The position numbers and the translations under genes are program-made. A stretch of 21,181 bases of DNA from Guyanagaster necrorhizus (lineage: Eukaryota; Basidiomycota; Agaricomycetes; Agaricales; Physalacriaceae): the NCBI RefSeq assembly GCF_019112545.1, contig NW_025064882.1, positions 61,029 through 82,209 on the forward strand. Direction: 5' to 3'. Shown here in pieces: positions 1 to 9,136 of this stretch (position 1 is its first letter; the number at the start of each line of letters is the position of its first letter). The notes beneath the pieces are model-generated. The model made no database searches, was not told the origin of the DNA, and was given only the letters and a program-made list of their open reading frames with translations.

Positions 1-241
1 TACTGGCTAATGATTCTCAGTTACTAGCATATTCTAGTGTGTTATGCAGAATTTGCAAATTATAGGGCTGGACATGTAGCCTGCATATCAGTGGTGAGCA
101 ATGACATAGTCTCAATTAGATGATGATGGTGGTATCAGATCAAGCTGCAAAAACTCTCACAGCCACCAACAATCTTTCAGGTGGCCCCACTGGCCATCAG
201 GATCTGCACTCTTGAGGGCAAGAACACTAACAGGGGAATAC
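1..241 (+). mobile_element. 3' internal tail of a G-A gypsy element (copy A1), non-coding
   Basis: This is the last internal stretch of a plus-strand gypsy element, ending in a purine-rich tract (AGGGGAATAC, about 232-241) directly before the LTR at 242. The part from about 120 to 241 matches, on the opposite strand, 2965-3004 joined to 7992-8070. Those are the two sides of the copia insertion in the other G-A copy, so both are the same 3' region of the family. Positions 1-120 align poorly with the other copy, and I see no coding sequence in them. The body of the element lies to the left of the window. Confidence 0.7.
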
Positions 242-734
242 TGTTACATGCATGCTGCCAGCCTCCATATCACTTCAACCAACCACAAATTCAATCATGC
301 TACCCACCAGACTCTAGCTGCTTCTTATTACCTACTAATTTTATTTTACTATTATCATTTTACATCTGTATTTCATATTGTAATATCTAGACCCCAAACT
401 TGGTAGCAAGTATTGACACCAGAACCCAATGGAACCTGACTCAGAATTAGCTACTATTAGTATATAAAGCCATGTATATCATCATAACTACTCAGTTTGA
501 ATATCAACTTGAATAGCTATTCACACTTTATGCTCACTTCAACTCCTCTCTACCTCATTCAATAGACTTCACTCCAAAGGATACCCTTCACTCCACCAAC
601 AGAACTCCATTCTGTCCATCTAAATCCTTAGACTCAACTCAAGGGGAACATTGCTAATAGCTTCATTGATGCCCATGCACTCTGCTGGTCTCTACATATG
701 CACTCAAGCCCAACCAATTGGCACATTCCTAATA
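242..734 (+). repeat. G-A family LTR, 3' LTR of copy A1
   Basis: About 493 bp. It starts TGTTAC and ends CTAATA, a decayed TAACA, and aligns over its whole length with the LTRs at 2469-2964, 15963-16448 and 18318-18816. It contains the family TATA box (TATATAAA near 461-468) and, about 33 nt further on, AGTTTGAATAT. That is the predicted mRNA start, with CpG decayed to TG. Short ORFs on this stretch are not genes. It is followed by GTATC, which belongs to the neighbouring inverted LTR. Confidence 0.85.
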
Positions 735-1076
735 GTATCCTTCAGAGTGGAATCTGATGGACAAGGTAAGAAGAAGTTGAAGTGAGTATAAAGTGTAGCT
801 ATCCAAGTTGATATTCAAACTGAGTCATTACAATGATTATACATGGCTTTATATACTAATGGTAGCTAATTCCAAGTTAGGTTCTATTGGGTTCTGATGT
901 CAATATTTGCTATCAAGTTTGGGGTCTAGATATTACAATGTAAAATATGAATGTGAAATGACAATGGTGAAAATAAAATTAATAGATAATGGGGAGTGGC
1001 CAGAGTCTGATGGGTTTCTGTGATCAAATCCATGGTTGGTTGAGGTGACACAGAGGCCAGCAGCATGCATGTAACA
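735..1076 (-). repeat. G-A family LTR fragment (copy A2), inverted, split by A1
   Basis: A minus-strand G-A LTR lacking its 3' part. It begins inside the LTR at GTATCCTTCAGAG (compare AGTATCCTTCAGAG in the full LTR at 2469-2964) and runs to the LTR 5' end, TGTTAC read on the minus strand at 1076. The clean break and the GTATC at the junction suggest that element A1 inserted into this LTR, with the missing part left of the window. With 242-734 it forms a long imperfect inverted repeat. Confidence 0.75.
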
Positions 1077-2082
1077 AATAGTTATGATATAATCATTATC
1101 ATTATAGATTGCTTCTTTAAAGTGGTCATCCTAATCGCTTGTACAACTGAACTATTATTAGAAGAATAGGCTAAGATCCTTCAAGATGAGGTCTATTCCA
1201 AATATGGAATGCCACAGACTGTCATCTCTGATCAGAGATCACAGTTTGTCTCTAAATTTCTCAATGACCTGTACCAACTCCTTAGAATCCAGAGCAATGT
1301 CTTCACTGTCTATCACTCTCAAACAAATGGGCAGACAGAGCATGTCAATCAGAAGCTGGAAAAGTACCTCTATATGTTTATTAACTATAGACAAGATGAC
1401 TGGATAGAACAGCTTGCTCTGGCAAGCTTTTAATATAATAACCACATTCACTCAGCCACTGGAAAAACTCTCTTTTTCATCAACTATAGCTGATATTCCA
1501 AAGTCACTATGATCATATGATCTCACATATCCACTTTTGCCTCTCTAGACTTCACCACCAAAATGGCAAAAATCCATCTTGAGACACAGACCACCCTCAA
1601 AAAAGCTGCCACTGCCATGAAGATGCAGTATAACAAATACTGCCATGCTATGCATATATATGCCATCAATAACAAAGTTTGACTTAACATAATAAACCTC
1701 CACCTACCTCACTCTAAATAAAAGCTGGCAGACAAATGAATCAGATCATTCCCTATTTTAGCAAAGATTGATGCCTTAGCATACAAACTCTATCTCTTTA
1801 TCTCATGACATGTCTATAACATTTTCAACAAATCCCTCTTAACTCCATATGTTGCTCTCACCTTTCCAAATTAAGGACAACCACCACCTCTGCCCCTCAA
1901 CTTCATTGACAATGAGGAGCATTATGAAATTGATCAGATTCTCAATTACAAAACATGAAGGGTCAAAGCATACAGCAGAGGCATGATAATGACTATCAAT
2001 TACCTAGTCAGCTAGAAGAGATACAAAATCAGAGTCAAATCAGTGAGTCAATGAAAAATGTATGCATGTAGATGCAGCTATA
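1077..2082 (+). pseudogene. G-B gypsy integrase plus chromodomain fragment
   Basis: C-terminal part of a Ty3/gypsy Pol, decayed. One frame runs from 1077 to about 2080 with about 12 in-frame stops and no obvious indel. The second catalytic Asp of integrase is at 1230-1232 (ISDQRSQFVSKF) and the Glu at 1338-1340 (NGQTEHVNQ), with exactly 35 residues between them (DX35E). The first Asp is missing because the fragment starts just downstream of it. YNNHIHSATGK follows near 1437, then the GPY-like linker. A chromodomain starts near 1911 (EEHYEIDQIL) and ends around INYLVS near 2010. Chromodomains guide chromovirus integration to marked chromatin. The left edge abuts the LTR fragment at 735-1076. 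Confidence 0.85.
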
Positions 2083-2129
2083 TATAATTATAAACTATCT
2101 CTAAATTAAGCCATCAGGATGATGGTCTT

Positions 2130-2142
2130 AAAGAGAGGATAA
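2130..2142 (+). other. Polypurine tract of the G-B element
   Basis: AAAGAGAGGATAA lies immediately before the 3' LTR start, in the position of the plus-strand DNA primer of LTR retrotransposons. Assignment rests on position and purine content. Confidence 0.55.
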
Positions 2143-2468
2143 TATTATTATTTTCCCACATTCTCTTTCCTTTCTTATCTCTATTCATATTTAGTCAGGG
2201 TGTCTAACATAAGTGCTTAGAACCATGGAACAATCTTAATCAGCACATCAACTATTGTCTTGTGACATATAGCAACACCTCAACAACAGACAACCATCCT
2301 TTTGTAGATAACCACAACACCCTAGAACAATAAGTAGCATAGCACAGACACTCACAATTAGTAGTACTATATTTATCTAAGAGACAAATAGTATATAAGT
2401 AGCATAGTTGATACTATGTATCTCCAGTCTTGAAGTATTCTTTATTTTACTATTCTACTCAAGTCAAC
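2143..2468 (+). repeat. G-B 3' LTR, left part
   Basis: A second LTR family, unrelated to G-A. It starts TATTAT, probably a decayed TGTTAT, right after the purine tract, and contains a TATA box (TATATAAG, 2392-2399). It is interrupted at 2468 by the large minus-strand G-A element, and the remaining 25 bp reappear at 16454-16478. Intact length would have been about 350 bp. No coding sequence. Confidence 0.6.
2464..2468. repeat. Target site duplication (left) of the 2469-16448 element
   Basis: TCAAC here and TTAAC at 16449-16453 flank the element and differ by one C/T transition. Five base pairs is the usual duplication length for Ty3/gypsy integrases. It supports reading 2469-16448 as one insertion. 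Confidence 0.7.
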
Positions 2469-2964
2469 TGTTAGGAACATGCCAATCGAGTGGGTTTGAA
2501 TGCATGCATAGAGACTGACAGAGTGTGTAAGCATTGACAAAGCTATTGGCAATATCACCCTTAAGTTGGAGCCTAAGGATTTGGATAAATAGAATGGAGT
2601 TCTGTTGGAGAAGCAAAGAGGAGTATCCTTCAGAGCAGAATCCAATGGATGAGGAAGAAGGAGTTGAAGTGAGTACAAAGTGTAGATGGCTATCCAAGTT
2701 GATATTTGAACTGAGTCATTACAATAATAATATATAGCTTATATATTAATGGTAGCTAATTCTGAGTTGGGTTCCATTGGGTTCTAGTGTCAATATTCAC
2801 TACTGAGTTCAGGATCTAGATGTTACAATAAAATATAGATGTGAAATGATAATGGTAAAAATAAAATTAATAGGTAATAGAGAGTGGCCAGAGTCTGATG
2901 GATTTTGATGATTGAATCTGTGGTTGGTTGAGGTGATGCAGAGGCTAGTGGCATGTGCATAATA
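2469..2964 (-). repeat. G-A LTR, 3' LTR of the 2469-16448 element
   Basis: 496 bp. Read on the minus strand it ends CCTAACA at 2469 and begins with a decayed TATTAT at 2964 (TGTTAT in the better copy at 18318). It aligns along its full length with 15963-16448. The right neighbour (2965-3004) is the element's own 3' internal end, as in copy A1. Confidence 0.85.
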
Positions 2965-3004
2965 GTATCCTTCTATTAGTGTTCTTGCTCTCAAGAGTGC
3001 AGAT
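2965..3004 (-). mobile_element. 3' internal end and polypurine tract of the G-A element
   Basis: Forty bases between the 3' LTR and the copia insertion. Read on the minus strand they end in AATAGAAGGATAC, the decayed counterpart of ACAGGGGAATAC before the LTR of copy A1, so the polypurine tract is about 2965-2975. The last five bases, CAGAT (3000-3004), are the left copy of the copia target duplication, and the sequence continues after copia at 7993. Confidence 0.7.
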
Positions 3005-3330
3005 TGTTGGAGTTAATGAGGTAGGAGTGCAGACATGGTGAATGAGGAAAAAGTTTTTGGAAGAGAACAGATGCTATGATAAAATGTTGTAATGTTAATC
3101 TCAGTGTTATAGTTGAAAGCTATTGTTAATTACCTATGATAAAACATCATAATGTTACTATATAGGTGATAAGTAAATATGGTCAATGATAGGTATGTAT
3201 AGAAGATACTCACATCTCAGTGTTATGGTTGAAAGCTGAGATGTGTGGAATGGTGTGACATGCCAAAAAAGGAAGGAATATCAAATAGATAAGTGAACAT
3301 GTGCATATTATACTACTTCTACATCTAACA
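3005..3330 (-). repeat. copia-1 3' LTR, with a 60-bp internal duplication
   Basis: 326 bp against 266 bp in the other LTR. The extra 60 bp are a duplication: the 24-bp unit starting CTATGATAAAA occurs at 3074-3097 and again at 3134-3157. The interval includes a second copy of the ATCTCAGTGTTATNGTTGAA motif that is also at 3213-3231. The two units differ mainly as TG versus CA pairs (AAAATGTTG versus AAAACATCA), which fits decay of shared CpG sites. Confidence 0.9.
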
Positions 3331-3340
3331 CTTCCCCTTG
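3331..3340 (-). other. copia-1 polypurine tract
   Basis: Read on the minus strand, CAAGGGGAAG directly precedes the TGTTAG start of the 3' LTR. This is the classic plus-strand primer position. The RNase H stop codon lies 18 nt upstream. Confidence 0.8.
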
Positions 3341-3357
3341 AAATATAAACAGTTCAC

Positions 3358-6300
3358 TTACATGACACTCAGTGCCTCCATAAACTTCTTGAATTTTGGA
3401 TGGGCCAATGGTTTTGTGAGGATGTTGGCAACCATATTATCAGTTGGGCAGTACATCAGTTTGATGTGGCCTTGGTCGATAGTTTGGCAAATAAAATGGT
3501 ACTGAACTCCAATATGCTTTGTTCATTCATGGAATACTGAATCCTTGGCAATAGAAAGTGCATTTTGACTATCAGAGAAGAGAATAATAGGGTTTGTTGG
3601 ATAAATAGAAGGGTTTGCAATGAATATGGAGAGCTCTGAGAGGAGTTTGTGAAGCTATATCATGTTCTTCGAAGCTGGTGTGAGTCTAATGTATTCTGAT
3701 TCACCAGTAGAGACAGTAACAATTGGTTGCTTTCTAGATGTCCACATAACAGCGCCTTGACCTATGAATAGGATAAATCCAGACATAGACTTTCATCCAG
3801 GCTGATTAGCATATGCTGTATTATGATAGCCTTTAGGACTGATGCCAGGACCACCAATTATGAGCTGTTGATCATGCATACCCTTGAGATAATGGAGGAC
3901 TTGGAATCCTGCTTTTAGGTGAGTTGAACGTGGGTCTTTCACAAATTGTGATAACACTGATACTGGATAGCTGATTTCAGGGTGAGATCCACCTGCAACA
4001 TATATGAGGGACCCTAGCAGCTCACAACAGAGTGCTTTTTCATGTGGCATAACAGATTCTGTGGATATAGAGGGTGAATCTGGGTTTAGATCAAGATTTG
4101 CTTCCATTGGCATCGCAAATAGTGCTATGTCCTGAACTCCAAATTGTTTTGTGATCTGGTCAATGTAAGCTGGCTGTCCAATGCTGATGGTGCACCTTTC
4201 CCAGTTCCAAGTGATATGCATCCCCAAGAGCCAATGTATGGGTCTGAGATCAACTAGCTCAAAATGTGAGCCTATTTCTTGTTTGAATTGATCTGATTCA
4301 TTTTGGAAGTCTGCAATGATGGTGAAATCATCTGTGGTAACAGTGACAATGGTATATTTGGTCTCTAATTTGATCTGATAGAAAATGACATTATTTGCAT
4401 TGCTGACAGTGAATCCTAGAGAGATCATCATTGTCTTCAGGATCTGATACCAGCCATGTCCTACTTGTTTTGTGCTGTACAGACATTTGTGCAGCTTGGC
4501 ATAAATGTTCTGATCTTTGAGGTGTTCTAGGATTGTGAAAAATTCTTCATATCTGTTTGAGAACTTGATGTAGATTTTCTTGATGATATCAGCATGCAGG
4601 TATGCATTTTTGATATCAGCTTGGTCTATAATTGCATTTTGAGAGGTGGCCATGGAGAGTAGGATGTGGAGAGTGGAAAGATGGACAACTGGGGCATAGG
4701 TGTCAAAGTAGTCAATACCTTAGATCTGAGAGAATCCTTAAGCTACAAAATGGGACTTAGCCTTTTCAGGCTCACCAGTTTTATTTTGTTTGATCTGGTA
4801 GACAAACCTTATACCCATGATGTTTGCATCTATGGGAACATCTTCTTTTTTTATCACCTCCTATGCTTTCTTCTTCTCACACTGCCTTATCTCTGCAAGC
4901 ATTGATTCATGCCATTCCCCTTCATCAGGACCACTCAGTGCTTCCTTCATGGTTACTGGTTCGACATCCACCATCATAGCATAGTCAACTAGTGAATAGC
5001 TGTCTGGTTCATCATCATCATCTGATTCTGACTCATCTTCAAGTGCTGTTGCTGCAATTCCAGCTGTGGTGAGATGTTTGTGCAAGTCTGAGAGTGTGAG
5101 TTGACCAGGTTTCAGGGCTGCAGATCGCTTAGGGCGGCTGGGTTGAGGGATAGGATCAGATTCTATATCTGTGAGTGGAGATTCAGGATGCTCTGAATGA
5201 GTTTTTGTGAGTGATTCATCTGGCAGATTGTTGAAGGGTTTAGAAGTGGTTGATGACTTTAGGACAATAGGGTCAGTATCTTCATCCTCCCCCTCGACTA
5301 TGAATGGTTCCAGAGTCAGGTCATTCTTATTGAAGTATACATCACATTCAATGCTGACTTTTCACTTTTTGAGCCAGTAAACTCTCCAGCCTTTGGCTTT
5401 AGTATCAATATCCATGAAGCAAGTTTTGATAGCATGCTCTCCAAGCTTTTCTAGTGCCTTTACTCGGATTCAGCATTGGCATCCCCAAGGGTGAAGACCT
5501 GAGATGTTAGGCTTCCTGCCAGTTGCCATCTCAAATGGGGTTTTCTCTGATGGTATCACTTTTGTTGAGGTGCAGTTATAGATCCATTTAGCATGCCAGT
5601 GAGCTTCAGCCCAGAGGTATTTTGGTAATCCTGAACTGATTAAGAAAGCTCTAGTCATATCCATCAGATAGCCATTTGAACATTCAGCAATCCCATTTGA
5701 CTGTGGGGAATTATATACATTAAGATGTCAAACAGTCCTCTTTGATTTGAGATGCTGACCAAACTCTTTGCTAGTGAATTCTCTCCCTTGATCTGTACTA
5801 AGGATCTTGATGACCTCTATGCCTTGCTGAACCTTGATCCATATCTTGTAACATTTATGACCCAAAGGTATCCAATTTCTTTGATAAGTATTCGGATTTT
5901 GATTTGTGGGTATGTAGGTCACAGAATGTGTAGACATAGTGGGCTCCTTCTAGTGATGCCACAGACATCAGGCCCATGAGGTCTCCAACAACCTTGTCAC
6001 CACTATTGTCAACATATTCATATTGGTCTTGTTTTGGAAACAGCTTGCGCTTTGCTTTGGCCTTTACACAGGTCTCACAAAATTCTGGTTTGGAATTGAG
6101 ATCAAGCTCGATTTCTTCGATATGGCTATTGATATACATATGGCAAAGAGCAGTGTGACTTCGGTGAGCACAAATATTATATAGCTCAGTGATGTTCACC
6201 TTGAGCTTATCTGCCACTATAACAATATCTGGTTTGGCTGCCATAGTTTGCTGTGCATTTGGGGTTGAGATTATGTATAAGTCATCAGCTTTGGAGATTT

Positions 6301-7717
6301 TTGCAATGATCTTAGCATCTGGCCATAGTGTGTGGATGTACATGGTGTGGTCAGAGGGTTCAATATGGATAGGAAATCCAGCATGGCTGACTTGTGAGAG
6401 TGATATAAGGGTGTAGGCCATTTTTGGTCCATGATATGTATTTCGAAAACTTGTGATAGTGGGTTTCTGTCCCTTTCCCATGGGAAGTGGTAGTCGAAGA
6501 TCCCCTTTTTCTATTGCATAAAAAACTTAGCCATTCGCAGCTTTGATGGGCTTTGGTTCAATTTTAATATAGTTTTTGAACCTCTGATATTCAGGTGAGT
6601 ATGTTTTCAATGCTCCACAATCTGCTAATGCCATAACATTCTCTCCTTTTGCCACATAGGCATCACTCTTAGCTCTATAGTCAGATGTGCATATCAATGC
6701 CACATTCTTGTGATCATTGTCATCAGCTATGATGGCGATAACATGTTCATCATCACTTTTATCAATAGCTGCAGATGCTGACTCTTTTGCCTTTTTCTTC
6801 TCCTTAGCCTTATTCTTTTTTGAAGCTGGGCCTTGTCCTGCCTTTCCACTGCCTTCACACCAACAATCTGCAATGAGGTGGCCAGTTTTACCACATACTG
6901 AGTTTGTGCATTTGAGATGAGATTGATCAGGTCTTTTCTTTGACCTCTCTCCAGAGTTCTGGCTCTTCCCTTTGCTCTGTCATTGAACAGACATTGCTAC
7001 ATTTTCAGCAGTGGCCTTTAATGCAATCTCCTCCTCTCATTCTTCATGCAGGATTGCAACTAGGATGTCTGATGTCAGAGTCTTTCCAGTGAACTTGCTG
7101 GCAGCAGAGAGGATGTGACAGATATGATCATAGGAAGATGGAAGTGATTTTTGGATTATCAAAGTGTACTGATTGTCTTCAATCTTTAGACCCATTCCTT
7201 TGATTCATTCACAGAGGACTTTCATCTCAGCAAGATGTTCATGCATATTGCCTTCATCAGAGCATGTCATGTTTCCAAGCTGAGTAAGGAGATGCTCTCA
7301 CACAAGATCACTCTTGCCAGTCATGACAGTGATAAGCTTCCTCCAGACAAGGGCAGCTATTGCTTCACCTTTGATCTCATTGAAGGTAGAGTCAGAAACG
7401 GCTTTGTAAATGATATTATGCATCTTTGCCTCTTTCTGCTCATATTCCTCCAGCTTATTCTCCAGCTTGTCTAGGTTGTCATCTGAGAGTGGATGTGAAA
7501 ATGCAGTATCAGAGGACCAGTAGAAGTTTCCCTTGTGCTCAACAGGATGCAGGGGTATGTGAGCTGTTCCTTGAAGGTGCCGGCCAAGGCCCTTGTCCAG
7601 GAACTTGATGGTGAGCTTCTCTGAAAATGCTACCCAGTTTGATTTATCATCTGCAAGCTTTGTTGTGCTAACTAGCTTTATTTCAGTTGTCATGAACATG
7701 CTGGTAGCAGAGCCCAT
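3358..7717 (-). pseudogene. copia-1 Gag-Pol polyprotein, decayed
   Basis: A single Gag-Pol frame of 4,360 nt, i.e. 1,453 codons plus one base. The start ATG is at 7715-7717 (MGSATSMF), 4 nt after the 5' LTR. Gag carries a zinc knuckle (CTNSVCGKTGHLIADC, about 6865-6915). The GAG-pre-integrase zinc motif (FCETCVKAKAKRK) lies near 6060. Integrase has its second Asp at 5791-5793 (STDQGREF) and Glu at 5683-5685 (NGIAE), DX35E. RT has DD at 4327-4332 within VTTDDFTIIA, where V normally precedes DD. RNase H has ESEY near 3700, FSDSQNALSIAKD and TKHI, and ends at 3358. I count at least 14 in-frame stops, nine of them TGA at likely former CGA codons, plus one frameshift near 5857-5862. Confidence 0.95.
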
Positions 7718-7721
7718 AATC
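7701..7721 (-). other. copia-1 candidate primer-binding site overlapping the gag start
   Basis: Read on the minus strand, the bases after the 5' LTR are GATTATGGGCTCTGCTACC, and the gag ATG is part of them. The complement contains GAGCCCATAA, which resembles an initiator-tRNA anticodon loop (CCCATAA around CAT). Drosophila copia is known to prime from an internal cut of initiator tRNA, with a TTATGGGCCC-type site. The usual 3'-end site (TGGTATCAGAGC) is absent. The tRNA of this organism is not known to me. Confidence 0.5.
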
Positions 7722-7987
7722 TGTTGGAGTTAACAAGGTAGGAGCATGGATGTGGTGAATGAGGAAAAAGTTTTTGGAAGAGAACAGATGCTATGATAAA
7801 ACATCATAACATTACTATATAGGCAATAAATAAATATGGTCAATGATAGGTATATATAGAAGATACTCACATCTCAGCATTATGGTTGAAAGCTGAAATG
7901 TGCAGAATGGTGTGACATGCCAAAAAAGAAAGGAATATCAAATAGGTAAGTGAATGTGTGCATATCATACTACTTCTATGTCTAACA
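7722..7987 (-). repeat. copia-1 5' LTR
   Basis: 266 bp. Read on the minus strand it starts TGTTAGACATAG at 7987 and ends CCAACA at 7722. It lacks the 60-bp duplication seen in the other LTR and otherwise aligns throughout, with mostly transition differences. A TATATATA at 7851-7858 is a plausible TATA box. Confidence 0.92.
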
Positions 7988-7992
7988 CAGAT
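7988..7992. repeat. Right target site duplication of copia-1
   Basis: CAGAT, identical to 3000-3004. Removing copia-1 plus one copy restores the match to copy A1 at about 195-215 (GGATCTGCACTCTTG on the other strand). Confidence 0.9.
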
Positions 7993-8138
7993 CCTGATGG
8001 CCAGTGGGACTATATGGAAGATTGTTAGTGGCCATGGAAAATTTTGCAGCTTGATCAGATACCACCACCATTGCCTAACTTTTTCCAACTATGTTGCCTC
8101 ATGCTGTGTATTATCACTTATGCACTCTCAAGCCTTTG
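7993..8138 (+). promoter_or_regulatory. Region upstream of the antisense gene; 3' non-coding part of the G-A element
   Basis: Continues the G-A 3' region after the copia insertion. Its first 80 bases match the complement of about 120-205 in copy A1, so this part is conserved between copies. It must hold the promoter of the plus-strand gene that follows, but I see no clear TATA box. The reading frame of that gene is open back to an ATG at 8091, so translation could start there instead of 8139. Confidence 0.4.
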
Positions 8139-8960
8139 ATGAGAGAACCTACTCCTGATGGCTCTGAAGAGGTCAAGGAATTATTTCATCTGAAATGGCA
8201 AACCATAGAGGAAGAGTATATAGAGAGAAGGAAGAGGGTGCAAGAGAGGAAGAGGAGAGCAGTGGTTCTAGCAGAATGGAGTCAAAAACAGAAGTTCAAG
8301 TCTCAGAGTGTGGTGGATGACAGTAAGATAGAGATAGTGGCCAGTCTCAAGAAGAGAGTGAAGTTGAAGGTTACAGGGCTGGTGGAGGGCAAGAAGGAAT
8401 TGAGCAGTGAAAGTGAGTGTCTTATTGTTTCTGGTTAGCTTGTCTTCATTCTGTTTTCAGGGAGTTGCATGCACTGCCATTAAGATGATGCACTCTGTTA
8501 TGCATGTCCAGTAACTGAAGATGCCAGTCATGGGTGGACTTGTGCCTATTGCAAGGTTAAGAAGACCACCTGTTTATTCAACAAGAACATCACTACAAGT
8601 GAGGTGATCAGCAGTGTAGAGGTCTCTGTCAGTCTCCACCAACTTTCAAAGTTAATACACAAGTTGATGCATCATGTGGATGAGTTGGTGGATAAAGTGG
8701 CAGATGTCCATGATACTGTAGCAAGTCTCTAGAATGATTATAGGTCAGATGATATGTCATCTCTCTCAGAGTTGTTTTTGGAGTCCAAATTGGAGGCCTG
8801 GAAGAAGGCTTGTCTGCTTTTCAAGAATAAGAAGAATCAGGAGGTGAAAGATCTGTGAGAGGCAATGTTGAAGGGGCTGGATGAGGATATAGAGCAGTTG
8901 AAAAGGTGGAGGGAGAGTTCAGATTCTGGTGTGGGCTCATCAAATTCCACTTTCTTGTAA
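8139..8960 (+). pseudogene. Antisense cargo gene of the G-A element: Zn(2)Cys6-like cysteine cluster plus helical protein
   Basis: Lies between pol and the 3' LTR of the minus-strand gypsy element and is read on the opposite strand. Exon 1 is 8139-8412 (in-frame ATG also at 8091). A 48-nt intron is 8413-8460 (GTGAGT...TTTTCAG). Exon 2 is 8461-8960. Splicing joins two open frames exactly, giving 258 codons with three internal stops (TAA, TAG, TGA), each one transition from a sense codon. The N-terminal part is highly charged (IERRKRVQERKRR). Across and just after the splice site comes a cluster spaced CX2C-X6-C-X14-CX2C-X6-C, the second half CAYCKVKKTTC. This spacing resembles fungal Zn(2)Cys6 DNA-binding domains, but the first half lacks their basic residues. 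The remainder is Leu- and Lys-rich and probably helical. No CpG is left. Function unknown; a DNA-binding role is only suggested. Confidence 0.7.
8413..8460 (+). other. Intron of the antisense gene
   Basis: Starts GTGAGT and ends TTTTCAG, 48 nt, a normal size for basidiomycete introns. Removing it joins codon A|GG and keeps the frame open for 500 nt apart from transition-type stops. An intron on this strand shows that the gene was expressed antisense to the element, since an intron in the genomic RNA sense would be lost on retrotransposition. Confidence 0.7.
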
Positions 8961-9136
8961 AGATTTTATATGAAATGTATATAGAAAAAGGCATTGGATG
9001 TTGGTAATAGAGAAAAAAAAAATGTAAATATAAGATTTTGACTTTGAAAGTGTAAAAGAGGTGATTAAAATGGTAATCAGTGGTTAGAATTGAAATAGTA
9101 AGGTGGGGTGCCAGTGGCATCCAGAGTAGTGTTATA
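8961..9136. other. AT-rich spacer between two converging genes
   Basis: Separates the 3' end of the plus-strand antisense gene from the 3' end of minus-strand pol. It is AT-rich with an A-run near 9012-9021 and presumably held the poly(A) signals of both transcripts. A 150-codon minus-strand reading frame across 8821-9273 spans both gene ends in the wrong frame and is not a gene. Confidence 0.45.

Larger units (their letters stand above)
3005..7987 (-). mobile_element. Full-length Ty1/copia element (copia-1)
   Basis: 4,983 bp on the minus strand, bounded by two LTRs (7722-7987 as 5', 3005-3330 as 3') with TGTTGG/TAACA ends and an exact 5-bp target duplication CAGAT (3000-3004 and 7988-7992). 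It sits in the 3' non-coding end of the G-A element, so it is younger than that element. Domain order is Ty1/copia type: Gag, protease region, integrase, RT, RNase H. About 20 CpG remain, clearly more than in its host element. Not autonomous now because of stops and one frameshift. Confidence 0.95.

Noticed and set aside
181..406. Two short plus-strand ORFs
   Set aside because: They lie across the internal end and LTR of copy A1, and equivalent LTR copies do not keep the frame.
5752..6416. Several plus-strand ORFs opposite copia-1
   Set aside because: Shadows of the integrase and GAG-pre-integrase frames on the minus strand, which carry the catalytic motifs.
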